Assembly (NCBI GenBank): GCA_964036295.1
Contig: OZ038469.1
Coordinates: 17,975,591 to 18,039,590 of the forward strand
Source of the DNA: Plumapathes pennacea
Taxonomy: Eukaryota > Cnidaria > Anthozoa > Antipatharia > Myriopathidae
Direction of reading: 5' to 3'
Length of the DNA stretch: 64,000 nucleotides
In this document: positions 47,003 through 58,862 of the stretch, one piece after another
Layout of the letters: each line of letters starts with the position of its first letter
How positions within the stretch are numbered: position 1 is the first letter of the stretch
Notes under the pieces: model-generated
The model's database searches: none
Told to the model about the DNA's origin: nothing
What the model saw: only the letters and a program-made list of their open reading frames with translations
Made by a program: the position numbers and the translations under genes

Positions 47003-48112
47003 TAAAGGAAACAGATAAACAGTTTCCTAGTGCATCAACATAAATAGAGTTACACGGCGGCGCGAAGATATGAATTTTATTTTCGAGTGGTAAAAATAAT
47101 ACTAATTTTACGAACGAGCGCTTCGCGTGTTTGTATAATAATAGTCATTAAGTCAGTACAATGTTACCTCTGATTGGACCAAGTAAAAGTGTAAAGCACG
47201 CAACCCCAAACAACAGCAACGCAAAACAAGACTGAAGACATTGATGCTGGTTGCTTGAAGTTTCGGTAAGTAACTTAAGAGTCAGGACCAACAAACTTAC
47301 GATGGTACATCAAATCATATCTGTAACTGTCATGCAAAAACGAAGAAGCGCGCCAGCACTAGTATTAAATCAGAAACAACAAATGTCCACATAGTAAAGT
47401 TCGAAATGATTCTGACCGGCTGCTTGATCACTTCCGTATTTCTCTGCGAATTAAAGACTGGGGCTCTGTCATGAGCTGTGACGCGCGGTACTCTCAGCTT
47501 GCAAAACGTTTGATTAATGGCGGATGAAGCAAAGCACAACAAAGTACAAATTACACCTTAAAAATGAGATACATTATCAGGAAGGAAAAGCAAAGTTCAT
47601 TCGGTGAAAATCGAGCAGTCGCCAAGACAAATTTCACCGTTTCTAAAATGTAATTGCCGAAATGTTTTGCGTTTGCATGAAAACTTCTGCCTTGGTATAT
47701 CAACTGTTACCTGCCTTTGTAGTAAAGTGCTACCTACATGTTTGCTACAGTTTATTGTCGACTTTTCTTCTATTATTTCTCGTTGACATATTTCAATGTT
47801 CTGCAAATAGAATGAAGAGTAAGTCGAATGACGAAGCGTTTGTTTAGTCGAAATTCCATCAGAATTAAAGGCAGAAATTCCTAAGCTTTTGTAAACTACA
47901 TTATTATGCTGCTAATGTGATGCGTTGGCACCAATATACCAACAACGGAAAATATGCGGTTTCTCCTGTACCGAAAACCACTTACCGAAAATTGTACAAA
48001 GCTACTACTTAAAATATGGCATTTGATGTGGTGGCAGAAATTTTATCTTAAAAGTTAACATTCTAAGTGTATATAAATCAGGTTTGCCATTTATGAATAA
48101 GGTGTGTATGAT
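47003..48112 (+). other. Upstream region of peroxidase gene B, no gene recognised
   Basis: AT-rich sequence with only short open frames on both strands and no recognisable protein or RNA gene. AAATATGGCATTTGATGTGG at about 48010 is unremarkable. No TATA box can be placed with confidence. Confidence 0.4.
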
Positions 48113-48192
48113 CACACGATCGCTGGATTTTGCGCACGTCCTCGTGTGTGATCGTGAGAGATCATCCTGACGCAAAATCCAGCGATCGTGTG
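48113..48192. mobile_element. Short inverted-repeat element just upstream of peroxidase gene B
   Basis: CACACGATCGCTGGATTTTG plus CG (48113-48134) and its exact complement (48171-48192) flank 36 nt. It ends 44 nt before the ATG of paralogue B and so probably lies in its promoter or 5' UTR. Paralogue A has no such element in the corresponding place. Confidence 0.8.
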
Positions 48193-48236
48193 CTATCATA
48201 TGGAAACCAGGCTTAACAGGATACTCTTGTAGCAAC

Positions 48237-50540
48237 ATGAGCGGCACGCGTGTCAGCATTTCCTCGTGCTGTGTGGTGTGGACCTTGGCTCTCGTCTTTG
48301 GTGTTCAATACTCTACCTCATCCCAGCTGAGTGGAGTCAGTGACGTTTTCGAAGTCGTGAACGGCGAAGTCACCTTTCAGCGAAGTTTAGTGGATGACAA
48401 AGGAGACGTTTGGTCACGAAAGTCGGACTTGAGCAAGTTAGAAGTTCTAACCAACGATATTACTCACAATGTGACTCTCAAGAGCTGCGTACTACAGAAA
48501 GTGACAGAACCGCTTGGCTCCAATGATAAACCACTTGAGTTTCAAGAGAAACACCAGGTGAAGCGCATATTGTTTGATTGTTTACTTACTGTCAAGAAAT
48601 AGACTGTAACGTTCTTTTGATTAAAATAAGAATTAACCCTCCCTGGGTTTGTTTATTTTTATATTTTTATGTCGTTTTCTATTATGTCGACTGAAGTTGA
48701 GTTGTTATTTCCATATTCGCAAACAAAAGAAATGACCTCATCAATAATAGAGTGGATAATGAGAAAATGGTTTCATTGGTGTACAAAAGTTCGCCTGCGA
48801 AACAAACTAAAAGTCAGTGTCAAAATAAAGAAGGCAGTGGAACAGAGGCTCACCAAGCGACCTGTCTGTGTTCCCAAGAAGCTATTTTCTAGTAGAAGTT
48901 AGTAACTCTTTCCCACATCTAACATATAGTATACTTGTTGTCATCTCATCTACTAAAATAGGCCCCTCGTCCCCCCTCTCCCCTACAAAGTCAATTTAAA
49001 AAGACACCGGGGGCTTATTAGAGCTATAAAATAAATGGGTTTCGGCATGAATATGTTCGTTCCACTCTTGGCGAGGGGTAATGATCGGAAGGCATTCCGT
49101 TCATTCCGGAATAGGAATCTGTCACCCAAAACTCCATTTTGCAAACAAACCTTGTAGTCTCAATCCTGGAATAGTTAGGGTGCATTATTTTGGGACTGTT
49201 CCAGAATAAGTGGTGTGTTCTTTCTGCTCAATATTGGAACTGAATCTCCTTTATTTCTCTGGATCTTAATCACTTTGTTTGTTTTATTGCAGGAGGCAGG
49301 ATTTCGTCATGTTTACCGCGACTCCATGGCAGTCCGACCGCACTGCGCGTTTGATATTGTCATTCCACAGGTTAATGTGTCAAAGGAGCCCGTGCGCTCG
49401 AAGGGCGAGTTCTGTTTGCCGGAGCACATTAGCGCAGGCGCGGCTGTTGGCGACTACGATAACGACGGACTGCAAGACATATTCTTCGCTGTGTTTCATG
49501 AAAGGAGCGTTCTTTACAGGAACAACGGTTTGTCAATACATGCTATCTGCCTTAAGTTCACTTTTCATATCCATCGATTAATTACAAAAAATTTAACCTA
49601 TATTTCTCGGACTCTCACAGGAAATGGCATGTTCACTGACGTCACAGAAGATGCAGGCGTGGGGCCCAGTTCCTTTGCTAATGGTGCTGGGTGGGTGGAC
49701 GTGGACCAGGACGGGGACCTGGACCTGTACGTGACGTCAGTCGGCGCCTCACGTCATCACTTGTACATCAACTACGGTGGGCACTTCCGGGAGGAAGCCG
49801 AGCAGCGAAACTGTTCTATGCGGTTTACTAATAACAGAAAGCTGTCGGGAATGACGCCGAACTTTGGAGATTTTGATAATGACGGATTTGTTGACATCTA
49901 TGTGTCTGAGTGGAATCTGCGCAGTACAGGAGAGGTAAGGGCGCCTTTATTGTGCTTCCAGTTCTCTATTATTCATTTCCTCTTCACCATTTTTAATTGG
50001 TTGTCGTTTTGTTGCAGCATTCTGCCTCTAGACTGCTGAGGAACAAAGGCTACAACGCTCCAGGGTAAGTGATCACATGACCGGGCGTGCGCTTTGACAA
50101 AACTCAATTTGTTTTCTTTTTGACTGATGATTATGTAGGATTTGACAAAACTCAATTTGTTTTTTTTCTGACTGATGTAGGATTTGACACGACAAAATAA
50201 AGCGCACTGTTTACACGGAACAGACGTCGACATTACATACGATTCTCCTGTCGATCTGAACTGCGCCTGGGTCATTTAAAAAATCATGGCTGAAAGAATA
50301 AAAAGATAGAAAGAGAAAGAGGGAATGATGCATACCATAATTCTTATTTCTTGGCTCATTTCTTTTCAGCTATTTTGAAGACGTCACGGAAGACGCCGGT
50401 GTCGATATGGACATTTACAGTGAAAACAAACGGCTGAACCGAGGTACATACTCGTTCGGCGCCTCTTTCACGGTGAGTAACTTTATAAAAAGTTACCAGT
50501 TGATAGCCAAAAGACTTTTTATTCTGTTGTTGTTGTTTTT

Positions 50541-50599
<59 letters not shown>

Positions 50600-53055
50600 C
50601 ATTATTATTATTAATATTATTATTATTTTTGTAGTTGTCAGCTTGGGTACTCTTAGCTTATGTACCTTCCCATAAAACAGTGGTCAGCGGATGAATAACC
50701 TGATTGGTCACCTACATTTTCTAGGATTTTGACGGTGACGGCTGGCCAGAGTTACTGGTGACCGCGGACTGCGGAGACAGTCGAATGTTCTGGAATAACG
50801 GGAATAACACATTTCAAGAATGCACATCGAACTGTGGCCTGCGAGGCGAACAGGTAATGTGCGCTTTAGACTAACCCAGAGGGACGGGAAGGGGAGGGTG
50901 CGCATTACAATCAAGGTTCTAATGTCCGTTGTTCATCAGGATGCCATGGGTCACGCAATTGGTGACTGGGACAACAATGGCTTGTTGGATTGGTTTTCCA
51001 GCGCAATCTCCCATAACGGAACCGGTAAAGGAAACAAACTTTTCCGAAACCTGGGGAAACGAAACTTTGAAGACACAAGTGAGAAGGTACGTCTGACACC
51101 CTGCCAGCCCCTCATGTTTGAAGGTTGTTTTGTGTTTTGTGTTTCATGAGTTTATCGTTCAGTGTCTCTCCTGTCATTCAGTTTGTTAGGTTCTTATGTG
51201 TGTGTCATTGTTTATGTTGTATCTAATGCGTGTCTTATGTGTCACTTCAGTTTGTCTAACCCTACCACCTTTCTTGTGTCAACCAATTCACTGGTGTTCT
51301 GCAATGTATGTCTATCTGCTTGTCCAGGCTGGTATCCACAATACTAGCTGGGGTTGGGGTGCGGCTTTCCTGGACTTTGACAACGACGGACATCTCGATA
51401 TCGTTGTGACAAACGGTGAGGAAATTCAGAACCATCCGAAAGTTTCGTGAGGTTTTGCTGAGAATAAACTAACTCTCAAGTGTCGTTTTAGGTCTATTTA
51501 TTATCATTATTATTTATTTGTTATTTATTTATTATAATCTGTTAACGCTACCACGACGTCACTTTTGTATCTTAGTCTTCATTCTTGTTGTTTCTCTGGT
51601 CGCTTTAGGTTTTGACACCCCGTCCACGACTGTCGACGACATGTTTCAGAAAGGACGCATGCGTCTTTGGAAGAACTTGGGTTCTGGATACAACGGAACA
51701 ACAGAAGAGGTTTGTTCAATGACGCTCATTCATGTACGTGACGTCGGCACGTGCCTGTCAGTGTGTTTGGATGATGTTAGGGAGTTTGTTCATGTTTGTC
51801 ACGTGATACAGTGTATTTGGATGAGGTTTGCTTGGTGTCATTGCACGTTTTCGTGTCAGTGTTCGTACCCGTGTCTGCTTCTCTGTGTTCACACGCATTT
51901 TCATCATCGTAAGATTTTGTCTCTATATTCATATCTCCGTAAGCCTTGTTGTACGCCTGAGACTCTCTTGGTGTGTATTTTTAAGTCTGTCGTTTCCACA
52001 CTTGTTGGTTAGTAGTCTTATCCTGCACACATCTAAAAAATTTCTATTGCCGAAGAAGCCAGTTGCGCGGAACCCGATGTGGTGGTCACGTATTTTTACG
52101 TCGTTAGGTGTCACATGCTTTTGGGCTGAACTCCACAAGTCAGGGGCGTGGTCTGCTGAAATGGGACTATGATGGTTAGCTCACTTCTTCAATCTTTTGC
52201 ATTCACCTGGTCGCCATTTTATCATGGACGTGTGTAAACTACTGTGTTTCTTATCTTCCCCTATGTCAGATGACGGTGATGAAGATTTGGTCATATGCAA
52301 CAATGTTGGATCACCTTTTCTTTACAACAACCTCGGAGGAAACCAAAACAAATCGATAAGAGTTCGGGTCAAGCACCGGTGAGTTCCTAGCAAAGCAGGA
52401 GTAAGCTTGCTGCTGAGCTGCGCAAGACACTGTGGGCTCATCTTGTCTGTTTTTAATTTGTTGTTGTTGTTCTAACCACATTGTTTTGTTGTAATCTCAA
52501 CATATAAAGATGCGCGAAGGAACAATGGAAGCTTTGTGACAGCTACGGCGCTCGAGTCCAGGTTATCTCGGCTGATAATCACACACAGGTATTCTTACTA
52601 AACACATTATCACTGCATTATGTCCCCGGCCAGTGAACAAGTCGGGCTTATCGTAAATTCATCAGTCTGTTGTTGTTTTTTAGTTCTTCTGCAGATAAAT
52701 CAGTCGGGTGAACACGACATTAATAAAAAATTTGTCCGCTTGGCAGTCAATTTTATGCATGCAGCCATTTATTTCACGAGAAAGTTGGTTAGCTAGCAGG
52801 CAAAGAGAAAACCATCGCATGCACCTCCTTCAACAGCACCGGCCAGCTACTAAGTTTTATGGTACTTTTTTCTTAGACCAAAGAGATTGGCTCCAGTACA
52901 CACTTCCTTGGACAGAGCGAGATGACGGCTCATTTTGGACTGGGGAGAGACAACAGAAATGTGACGGTGCGCGTAAGCTGGCCAGCGGTCGGCAAACAAA
53001 TTACGTACACAGAAGTTCCTCCCAACACGAGGCTGCGAGTTGTGAGACCGGACGA
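48237..53055 (+). other. Paralogue B exons 1-13: signal peptide, propeller and ASPIC domain
   Basis: Exons: 48237-48557, 49293-49527, 49621-49934, 50018-50064, 50370-50472, 50725-50853, 50940-51086, 51328-51415, 51609-51709, 52108-52174, 52270-52378, 52510-52588, 52877-53055. Exon 5 has two extra codons compared with A. The coding sequence is very close to A in exons 2-4 and 8-13. Introns are alignable mainly near their ends. Confidence 0.9.
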
Positions 53056-56000
53056 GTAAGTACTCAGTACCAACACGAACCGACTAATAGCATGTCGCTA
53101 TCTTATCCCTCTCTATGTCTCGATTTACAGATCGAATTCGCCGGAGCAGAACGAGATGTTCTCCAATTTGAAAGAATGTCCATCTTTACGAGTTGTGGCC
53201 ATTGACAAACAGGTAACCTCGCCCCACCCTCATCCCCACCCCTTGCTTTCGTTACAATTAGACGTCCGCCATTTGTTGCTTGTGTGCAACAATGAGTAAG
53301 CACGGAACAGTATGTGCATCACATATGACATTACATAAGACGCCCTCCACTTCATTTTCAGCCTTCACACGGAAATGTGACAATCAACCCAGACGGCAAA
53401 TCCGTGTCATTTCAAGTGAAGCCGAACTCAAATGTGCGCGAGCTTCAAACACAAATATTCGTCTACGAAGTAGCCCTGGTACCAAGCCCAGACGGAAAAC
53501 CACTGACCTCAAATGTTACCAGTTATATCCAGTTTTCGTTGAACTCAACTGACAAACCAGAGGAAAAAGAATGCATGAATGGGAGGAGAGTAGGACCCAC
53601 TCCTACTCCGACAGATGCACGGTAAACTATTCCTTCCACGATATTCGTTCACTTTTTCTGGTCTCATTGACTGTGCGTTGTTTTTTGTAGAATTTCGATC
53701 TACACACATTATTTTTCCGTTGTAGGAGACTGGACGGAATATCCAACAACAAACGCCATCCCTGGTGGGGTGCTGCTCTGGAAAGCCTGACACGTGACTT
53801 TACACCAGCATACGCTGACCGTCTGGGAATGCCCGCTGGCGCATGTTTTGCTGAGCAGAGAGAACAGAAGACGTGTCGGTATCCAGAGGAACTCGGGGGG
53901 TTGGGTTCTAATCGTCCTTCGCCTAGGAACATTAGTAACGTATTGTTTCACCAGGTGAGTTTACTCTGAAACAAACGTTGAAAACATCTCAAGTTTGCAT
54001 TGATCTGCTCGCCATTCCCGCCTTTTTCAGGTTGAATCCCGCATCAGTGCAAGGCGTCTGAGTGACATGCATACAAATTTTGGTCAGGTAAGCACAACAA
54101 AATGTATTTCCTCTCTCTGTTAACAGCATGTGTTTATAGTCCGTTTGTGTTTATGCCAGTGCCTTTGTCTTGTGTATCAATGTCTAATCTGTTATGTGTG
54201 TATCGTTCAGTTTGTTTTGCGTCTTATGTGTCGTCCAATTTCTCTTGTGTCTGAATGTGTGTTATGAATGTGTTGTTCCGGTTGACTTTCGTGTAGTGTC
54301 TTGTGAGTATTTTGTTCATTTTTTATTGGATCTGTTGTCTTATGAGTGTGCCAATCGATTAGTCTTGTGTTACATGTTTAACGTTGAGCTTCTTGTCACG
54401 TTTCTATTCTCAGTTTCTCGTTCATGATACGGATTTGACGGGTACCTTGCCTCGGAATAATTCCCAGTTCCAAAACGACGTGTGGCTGCCCATTACAGTA
54501 CCCAAGGTTAGCGCATGCGCTTTGTGTGTCCTGCTGACAAAACTGACGATCTTTCTTCACTTTTCAAAGTTTCACGACATGATGCATGCTTTATAGTAAC
54601 AACCCACAAAGCTCAAAACAAAACTAAACTAAATGCTCCTTGTCAAAAATGCATACCTATGTTCACAAAACACGACGTTTAAATTGTTCAGGGAGATGTC
54701 CATTTTGACCCGCGCAACCGAGGGACTGAGTACCTGCCTTTCATGCGCTCAGTTTATAACAAGTGAGTAGTTTTGTGTCATCTCCATCTTACTCGAGTTA
54801 TTCCCTGTGCACATGCCCGTGGTTTGTATTTCACATAACCTTACGTTTCATAAAAAGCGACCGATTTCTATCTTGTCTTTGTCCAGCTTGGTACATCTCG
54901 ACAGTAACCTACCCGGCCTCGTCTATGAGTATTTGCACCCATAAGCACATTCCTTATGGGATCCGTATTTTTTTAAAGGTGCTCCGGTCGATTTTTTGGA
55001 TCTCCTCGTGAACAAGTCAATAAAATCTCGTCGTTCATCGATGGTTCTGTGGTTTATGGGGAAACTGAAGAAAGAAATAAACATTTGCGAACTTTCAAAC
55101 ATGGCAGGATGAAACTTGGACCCCATAACATATTGCCGGTATGTGCCCTACGCGGGTATAGTATGGTACAGTACTCGCTGATTGAAGTACATTTTTATTT
55201 ATTTATTTTTTATTTTTTTACCAGAAAAACACCATGGGCCTCGCAAACAGTAATCCGATGGGGCGCGACCCAAGCAGATTATTTGTCGCAGGGGACACTC
55301 GTGTGAATGAACAACCGGGTTTAATTGCACTGCATTCACTGTTTGTGCGTGAACACAATCGTCTGTGCGACAAGTACCTCAAGGATCACCCCCAGGTGGG
55401 TCTGAATACGTTGATTTAGTTCCATCAAACCCGGGTTTTCTGTCTGTCTACACGCCCCTACTTTTGTACTAATACCTTTATGTTAACCTGTAGGCCAGCG
55501 ATGAGGAAATATTTCAGTTCGGACGTCGTATCGTGAGCGCCGAGATTCAATCGATAACTTTTCGTGAGTACCTACCGGCGCTGCTCGGAGGTACCGAACA
55601 CTTTCCGACGTACCAGGGCTACAAGGAAGGAGTTAACGCCGGCCTCAGCAATGCTATGTCAACTGCAGTTCTCCGGTAAGGCATCGTCAAAAATCTGACT
55701 CTTGGCCTTCTGCTTACTTTTTCGCAGAAATATTTAGTCATCCAACAAACTGCCGTTAACAAGTTGCGTCAAAACGCAGCTGAGAGATTAAGTGCATCGA
55801 AAAGTTCTCTGTGCATTCTATGACCTTTTTAAATTGTCTGATCATGGAGTGTGGAGTGTGAAAGCATGTGAAGCAATTTATTTTGTGTTCTTTTCTCTCT
55901 CCAACCTTAAAGGTTCGGCCACAGTCAAGTAAACAGCATGTTGTGGCGCCTGGAAGAAGATGGGAGCATCTCTCGCTACGGTCACCTCCCCCTGAGGGAC

Positions 56001-57597
56001 GCGTATTTTGCCCCTGAACGCTTGGAGCGGGAAGGAGGTTTGGAACCAATATTACGTGGAGTTGTCAATCAAGCGGCGCAGGAGATTGACGCAAAGGTAA
56101 TGACGTCATTTAGCCGACCCCTCTCTCTCTCTTGCTCGCTCGCTCGCACTTCAACTGGACTTGGAACATAGGTATGGGACTTTAGTGCAATATAAGGGTC
56201 TGTCTTGTGTCTAGTGTTTAACTTGCTGAATAGTTGTTTTGTATCTCTGTGACTCACAAGATGGTGGGTGATGTGCGTAACGCATTGTTCCCGACGAGTC
56301 GACACAATAGCGAGGATCTAGCGGCCTTGAACATACAGCGGGGCCGAGACCACGGGCTGCCCGACTACAGCGCGGTCAGGATGAACGTGGAGGCTGGGGG
56401 TGAGTTAGATTGATGGAAAGGATTACTCGAGCCATGCGTTTTGCTGACTGACGAAGTGCCAAGGGAAACAAACCTGTGATTGGACAAAGTTCACCATCAC
56501 AACAGAAAAACAACAAGCGAGCAAGTGTCTTTAATGTTCGTGCACTTAAATTGGTTGTATTTTGAAATATAACAACAAATTAATGAAACAAACAGCCAGT
56601 CAAACGATGCCGGGCGTTTTTAAGAGACATGCGAGTGAAGTTTATCGCAGAGCTCTCAACTGAGGTCATCTAGCTGTGACTCCTGCCCCGCCTTTTCTTT
56701 TTCTCTCAGCGATTACAAAGTTCACAGACATCACAAATGACACAGAAGTGGCGCCCAAGCTGGAGGAGTTGTACGGCGACGTGAACCAGATTGACTTATG
56801 GGTAGGCGGACTGGCTGAGGACCACGAGACAGGAAGTGAACTGGGACCGACATTTAGAAAGTAAGGTCAAGCTTTCCATTTATGGGAGTATGTACCTTTA
56901 CTGCAACTCAAAGTTTGAGGGTTTTGTTGGCTTCACTACACTGTCTATCGTTTAAAAAGTCCGGAGCACAGAAAAACAGTTACTAACAACGTCTTGTGGT
57001 TCTGCGATTCATTTCAGAGAATCCGTGTTGTTACAACTTCAGAGTAATCATTTTTATGAACATCGACAAGTTTGATCTTTATACTTTTTCTTTAGGATCC
57101 TTGTGAAAAACTTCTTACGACTCAGAGATGGCGACCGGTTTTGGTACGAAAGAGTTTTGTCCAATGAGGTGCGTGTGTATGCCAGATACTGAGTTATACA
57201 GGTTTACTTTATAGATAGACAATATATTTTGTTTATTTTCCAGGAAATCCGCATGGTTCATGGTCTGACCCTGAGTCGAATCATCAGTTTGAATACAGAC
57301 TTCCAAAGCGTTCCTAACAACGCATTCTTTTCGTCGCTTTACTGCGCAGCCGTCAAAAATCACCAGTGCGTTCCCCGTGACGTTAAGAATACAGCAGAAC
57401 CGGGACAGGAGATGCCTGCCAATCAACGTTTGGAAGTCGGTCTTATCGTTGGTATTGTGATTGCATGTTCGTTGATTTTGTTGATGGTGGCTGTATTCGT
57501 AGTTCGCCGATTGAGAGGGACTAAACTTCCAGTTCAGGATGTGAATGTATTGCCCATGCGTGGCAAATCCTTTCATAATGAGGCTGTTCAAGCCTGA
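48237..57597 (+). CDS. CRTAC1-like beta-propeller / ASPIC / haem peroxidase transmembrane fusion, paralogue B, 1374 aa
   Basis: Twenty-seven exons with the same boundaries and phases as paralogue A join in one frame of 4125 nt. The domain order is the same: signal peptide, seven FG-GAP/VCBS motifs, ASPIC/UnbV, linker, animal haem peroxidase, transmembrane helix and short tail. Peroxidase residues present are His in FLVHDTD (exon 18), Arg983 (AGDTR), proximal His1078 and Asn1160. Glu986 is present where paralogue A has Val997, so one of the two myeloperoxidase-type haem ester carboxylates is kept. The other (Asp) is Val. The fifth calcium motif is altered to DWDNNGLLD. Exon 7 is 30 nt shorter, losing two cysteines. 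The membrane-proximal segment is 24 residues shorter and loses three more. No stop or frameshift is present, so the gene looks functional. Confidence 0.92.
50545..50630 (+). repeat. (TTA)n microsatellite in intron 5 of paralogue B
   Basis: Nearly 90 nt of ATT/TTA trinucleotide, interrupted once or twice. It is not present in the matching intron of paralogue A. Confidence 0.92.
53131..57597 (+). other. Paralogue B exons 14-27: linker, haem peroxidase, transmembrane segment and tail
   Basis: Exons: 53131-53212, 53362-53621, 53726-53954, 54031-54087, 54414-54506, 54692-54762, 54979-55138, 55225-55395, 55494-55675, 55913-56096, 56261-56399, 56710-56860, 57096-57168, 57244-57597. The last exon encodes the end of the peroxidase domain, the helix VGLIVGIVIACSLILLMVAV and a tail ending HNEAVQA. 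Exon 20 uses a TTTAAAG acceptor and exon 23 a TTAAAG acceptor, both with A before AG. Confidence 0.9.
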
Positions 57598-58862
57598 GGT
57601 CAATTATAGTCAGCAACATTTCGCATTATCAGTTATTTGTGAAATGTTAGCTAAACGCCCAACCACTGCCGTGCATATTTATTCAGGTGGTGGCGACGGT
57701 TTCACTATAACATGGAATCTGTCGACATGGCAAGCTTAGACAACAACTGCATGCTTCTCTTAATTGGAACAAAATGCCACATTAAGAAAATTCTGGATCA
57801 GAATTGTGCACCAAACTCGTCGTAGTCGATTTGGTCACGTGTTTCGTTCAATTTTGCTGGTAGCGTCACAGGCGGCCCAAACTGATTGACTGTGACGTCA
57901 CGGTTGGGTTTTATAAGAAAATGTATGGGAGATTTTAGTCGATCGATAACTCGAAAAATATTGCAAGAATAGAGCTTAGACTTGCTAACCTTGTTGTGGT
58001 GGTGGTTTTCTTGCTGCTGTAGCGATTTCAGCGTGTTTCGCTGAATTTTTCCTCTCTAACAGAAAGAATTTCAAGGCTGGCAACTCGGTCGATCTGGCAT
58101 CCAGAATGGCTCCAGAAAAGTCTCTCAAATGCGGCCTTTCAACCTCCGTATGGCCACAAAACCCAGACATATATCGAGTTGAATCCTTTTCCCATAAGAC
58201 TGTTGCAAAAACATTTCGAAAACGCCAGTTGAGTCCGAAGAAATTGCCAAAATCGGCCGTCAAAATGGTTGCTGACAAGCCGTGTGACCCACTCTTGGTC
58301 CACGGAAATGGCGTGATTCGCTGCCTCTTTCGCATACTAGTCAATTTACCGCGACACCGGGGAGGGGCAAGGCTACATTTGTAGTCGGATTTTCAAACGA
58401 ATACCGAATATTAGGCTTTGAAAACATCTCGGAAACATCTCTGAAACATTTAAAAACGTCAACAAAAACATTTCTCGGCTGGGTGAAAAGCCGGCATCGC
58501 TCCTAATGGCCGGCGCGAGACAATGGTTGTGACAATAATCCTCCCCTGGAGCTCGGTGTTCGTTTGAAAATCCGTACAAAAATACAAAAATACAAGTACA
58601 AAAATGCAGCTGTATCTCACTTAGGCCTCCCATTATGAGAAATTCCGCGGTAAGCGACCACTTAAACCTAAATCAAGCTTCATCATATGTAAATTGTTCC
58701 AGAAGATAAGGGCAAAAATGCAGCCTCATGCAGTGATTCATAAACACAGTTAAAATTGAGAAAATAGAAAGGGAAGCTCGGGAAATTATCTAAACAAAAT
58801 ATTGATTTCATCACACAGTGCAAACGCACTGCGAGTTCGTGACGGCGGCTCAGTTCACGTAA
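57598..58862 (+). other. Intergenic region between converging peroxidase gene B and the Na+/H+ exchanger
   Basis: No gene is well supported. Two overlapping open frames (58106-58384, plus; 57985 to about 58335, minus) are open across the same stretch and could derive from a dispersed repeat. No clear AATAAA follows either gene. Confidence 0.4.

Noticed and set aside
48669-48902. 77-codon open frame in intron 1 of paralogue B
   Set aside because: No recognisable family, lies in an intron, and has no counterpart in paralogue A.
48237-57597. Paralogue B as a pseudogene
   Set aside because: All 27 exons keep frame, splice sites and catalytic residues, and there is no internal stop.
57985-58384. 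Overlapping open frames on both strands
   Set aside because: Both strands are open over the same bases and neither protein is recognisable. It may be part of a dispersed repeat; not called as a gene without transcript support.
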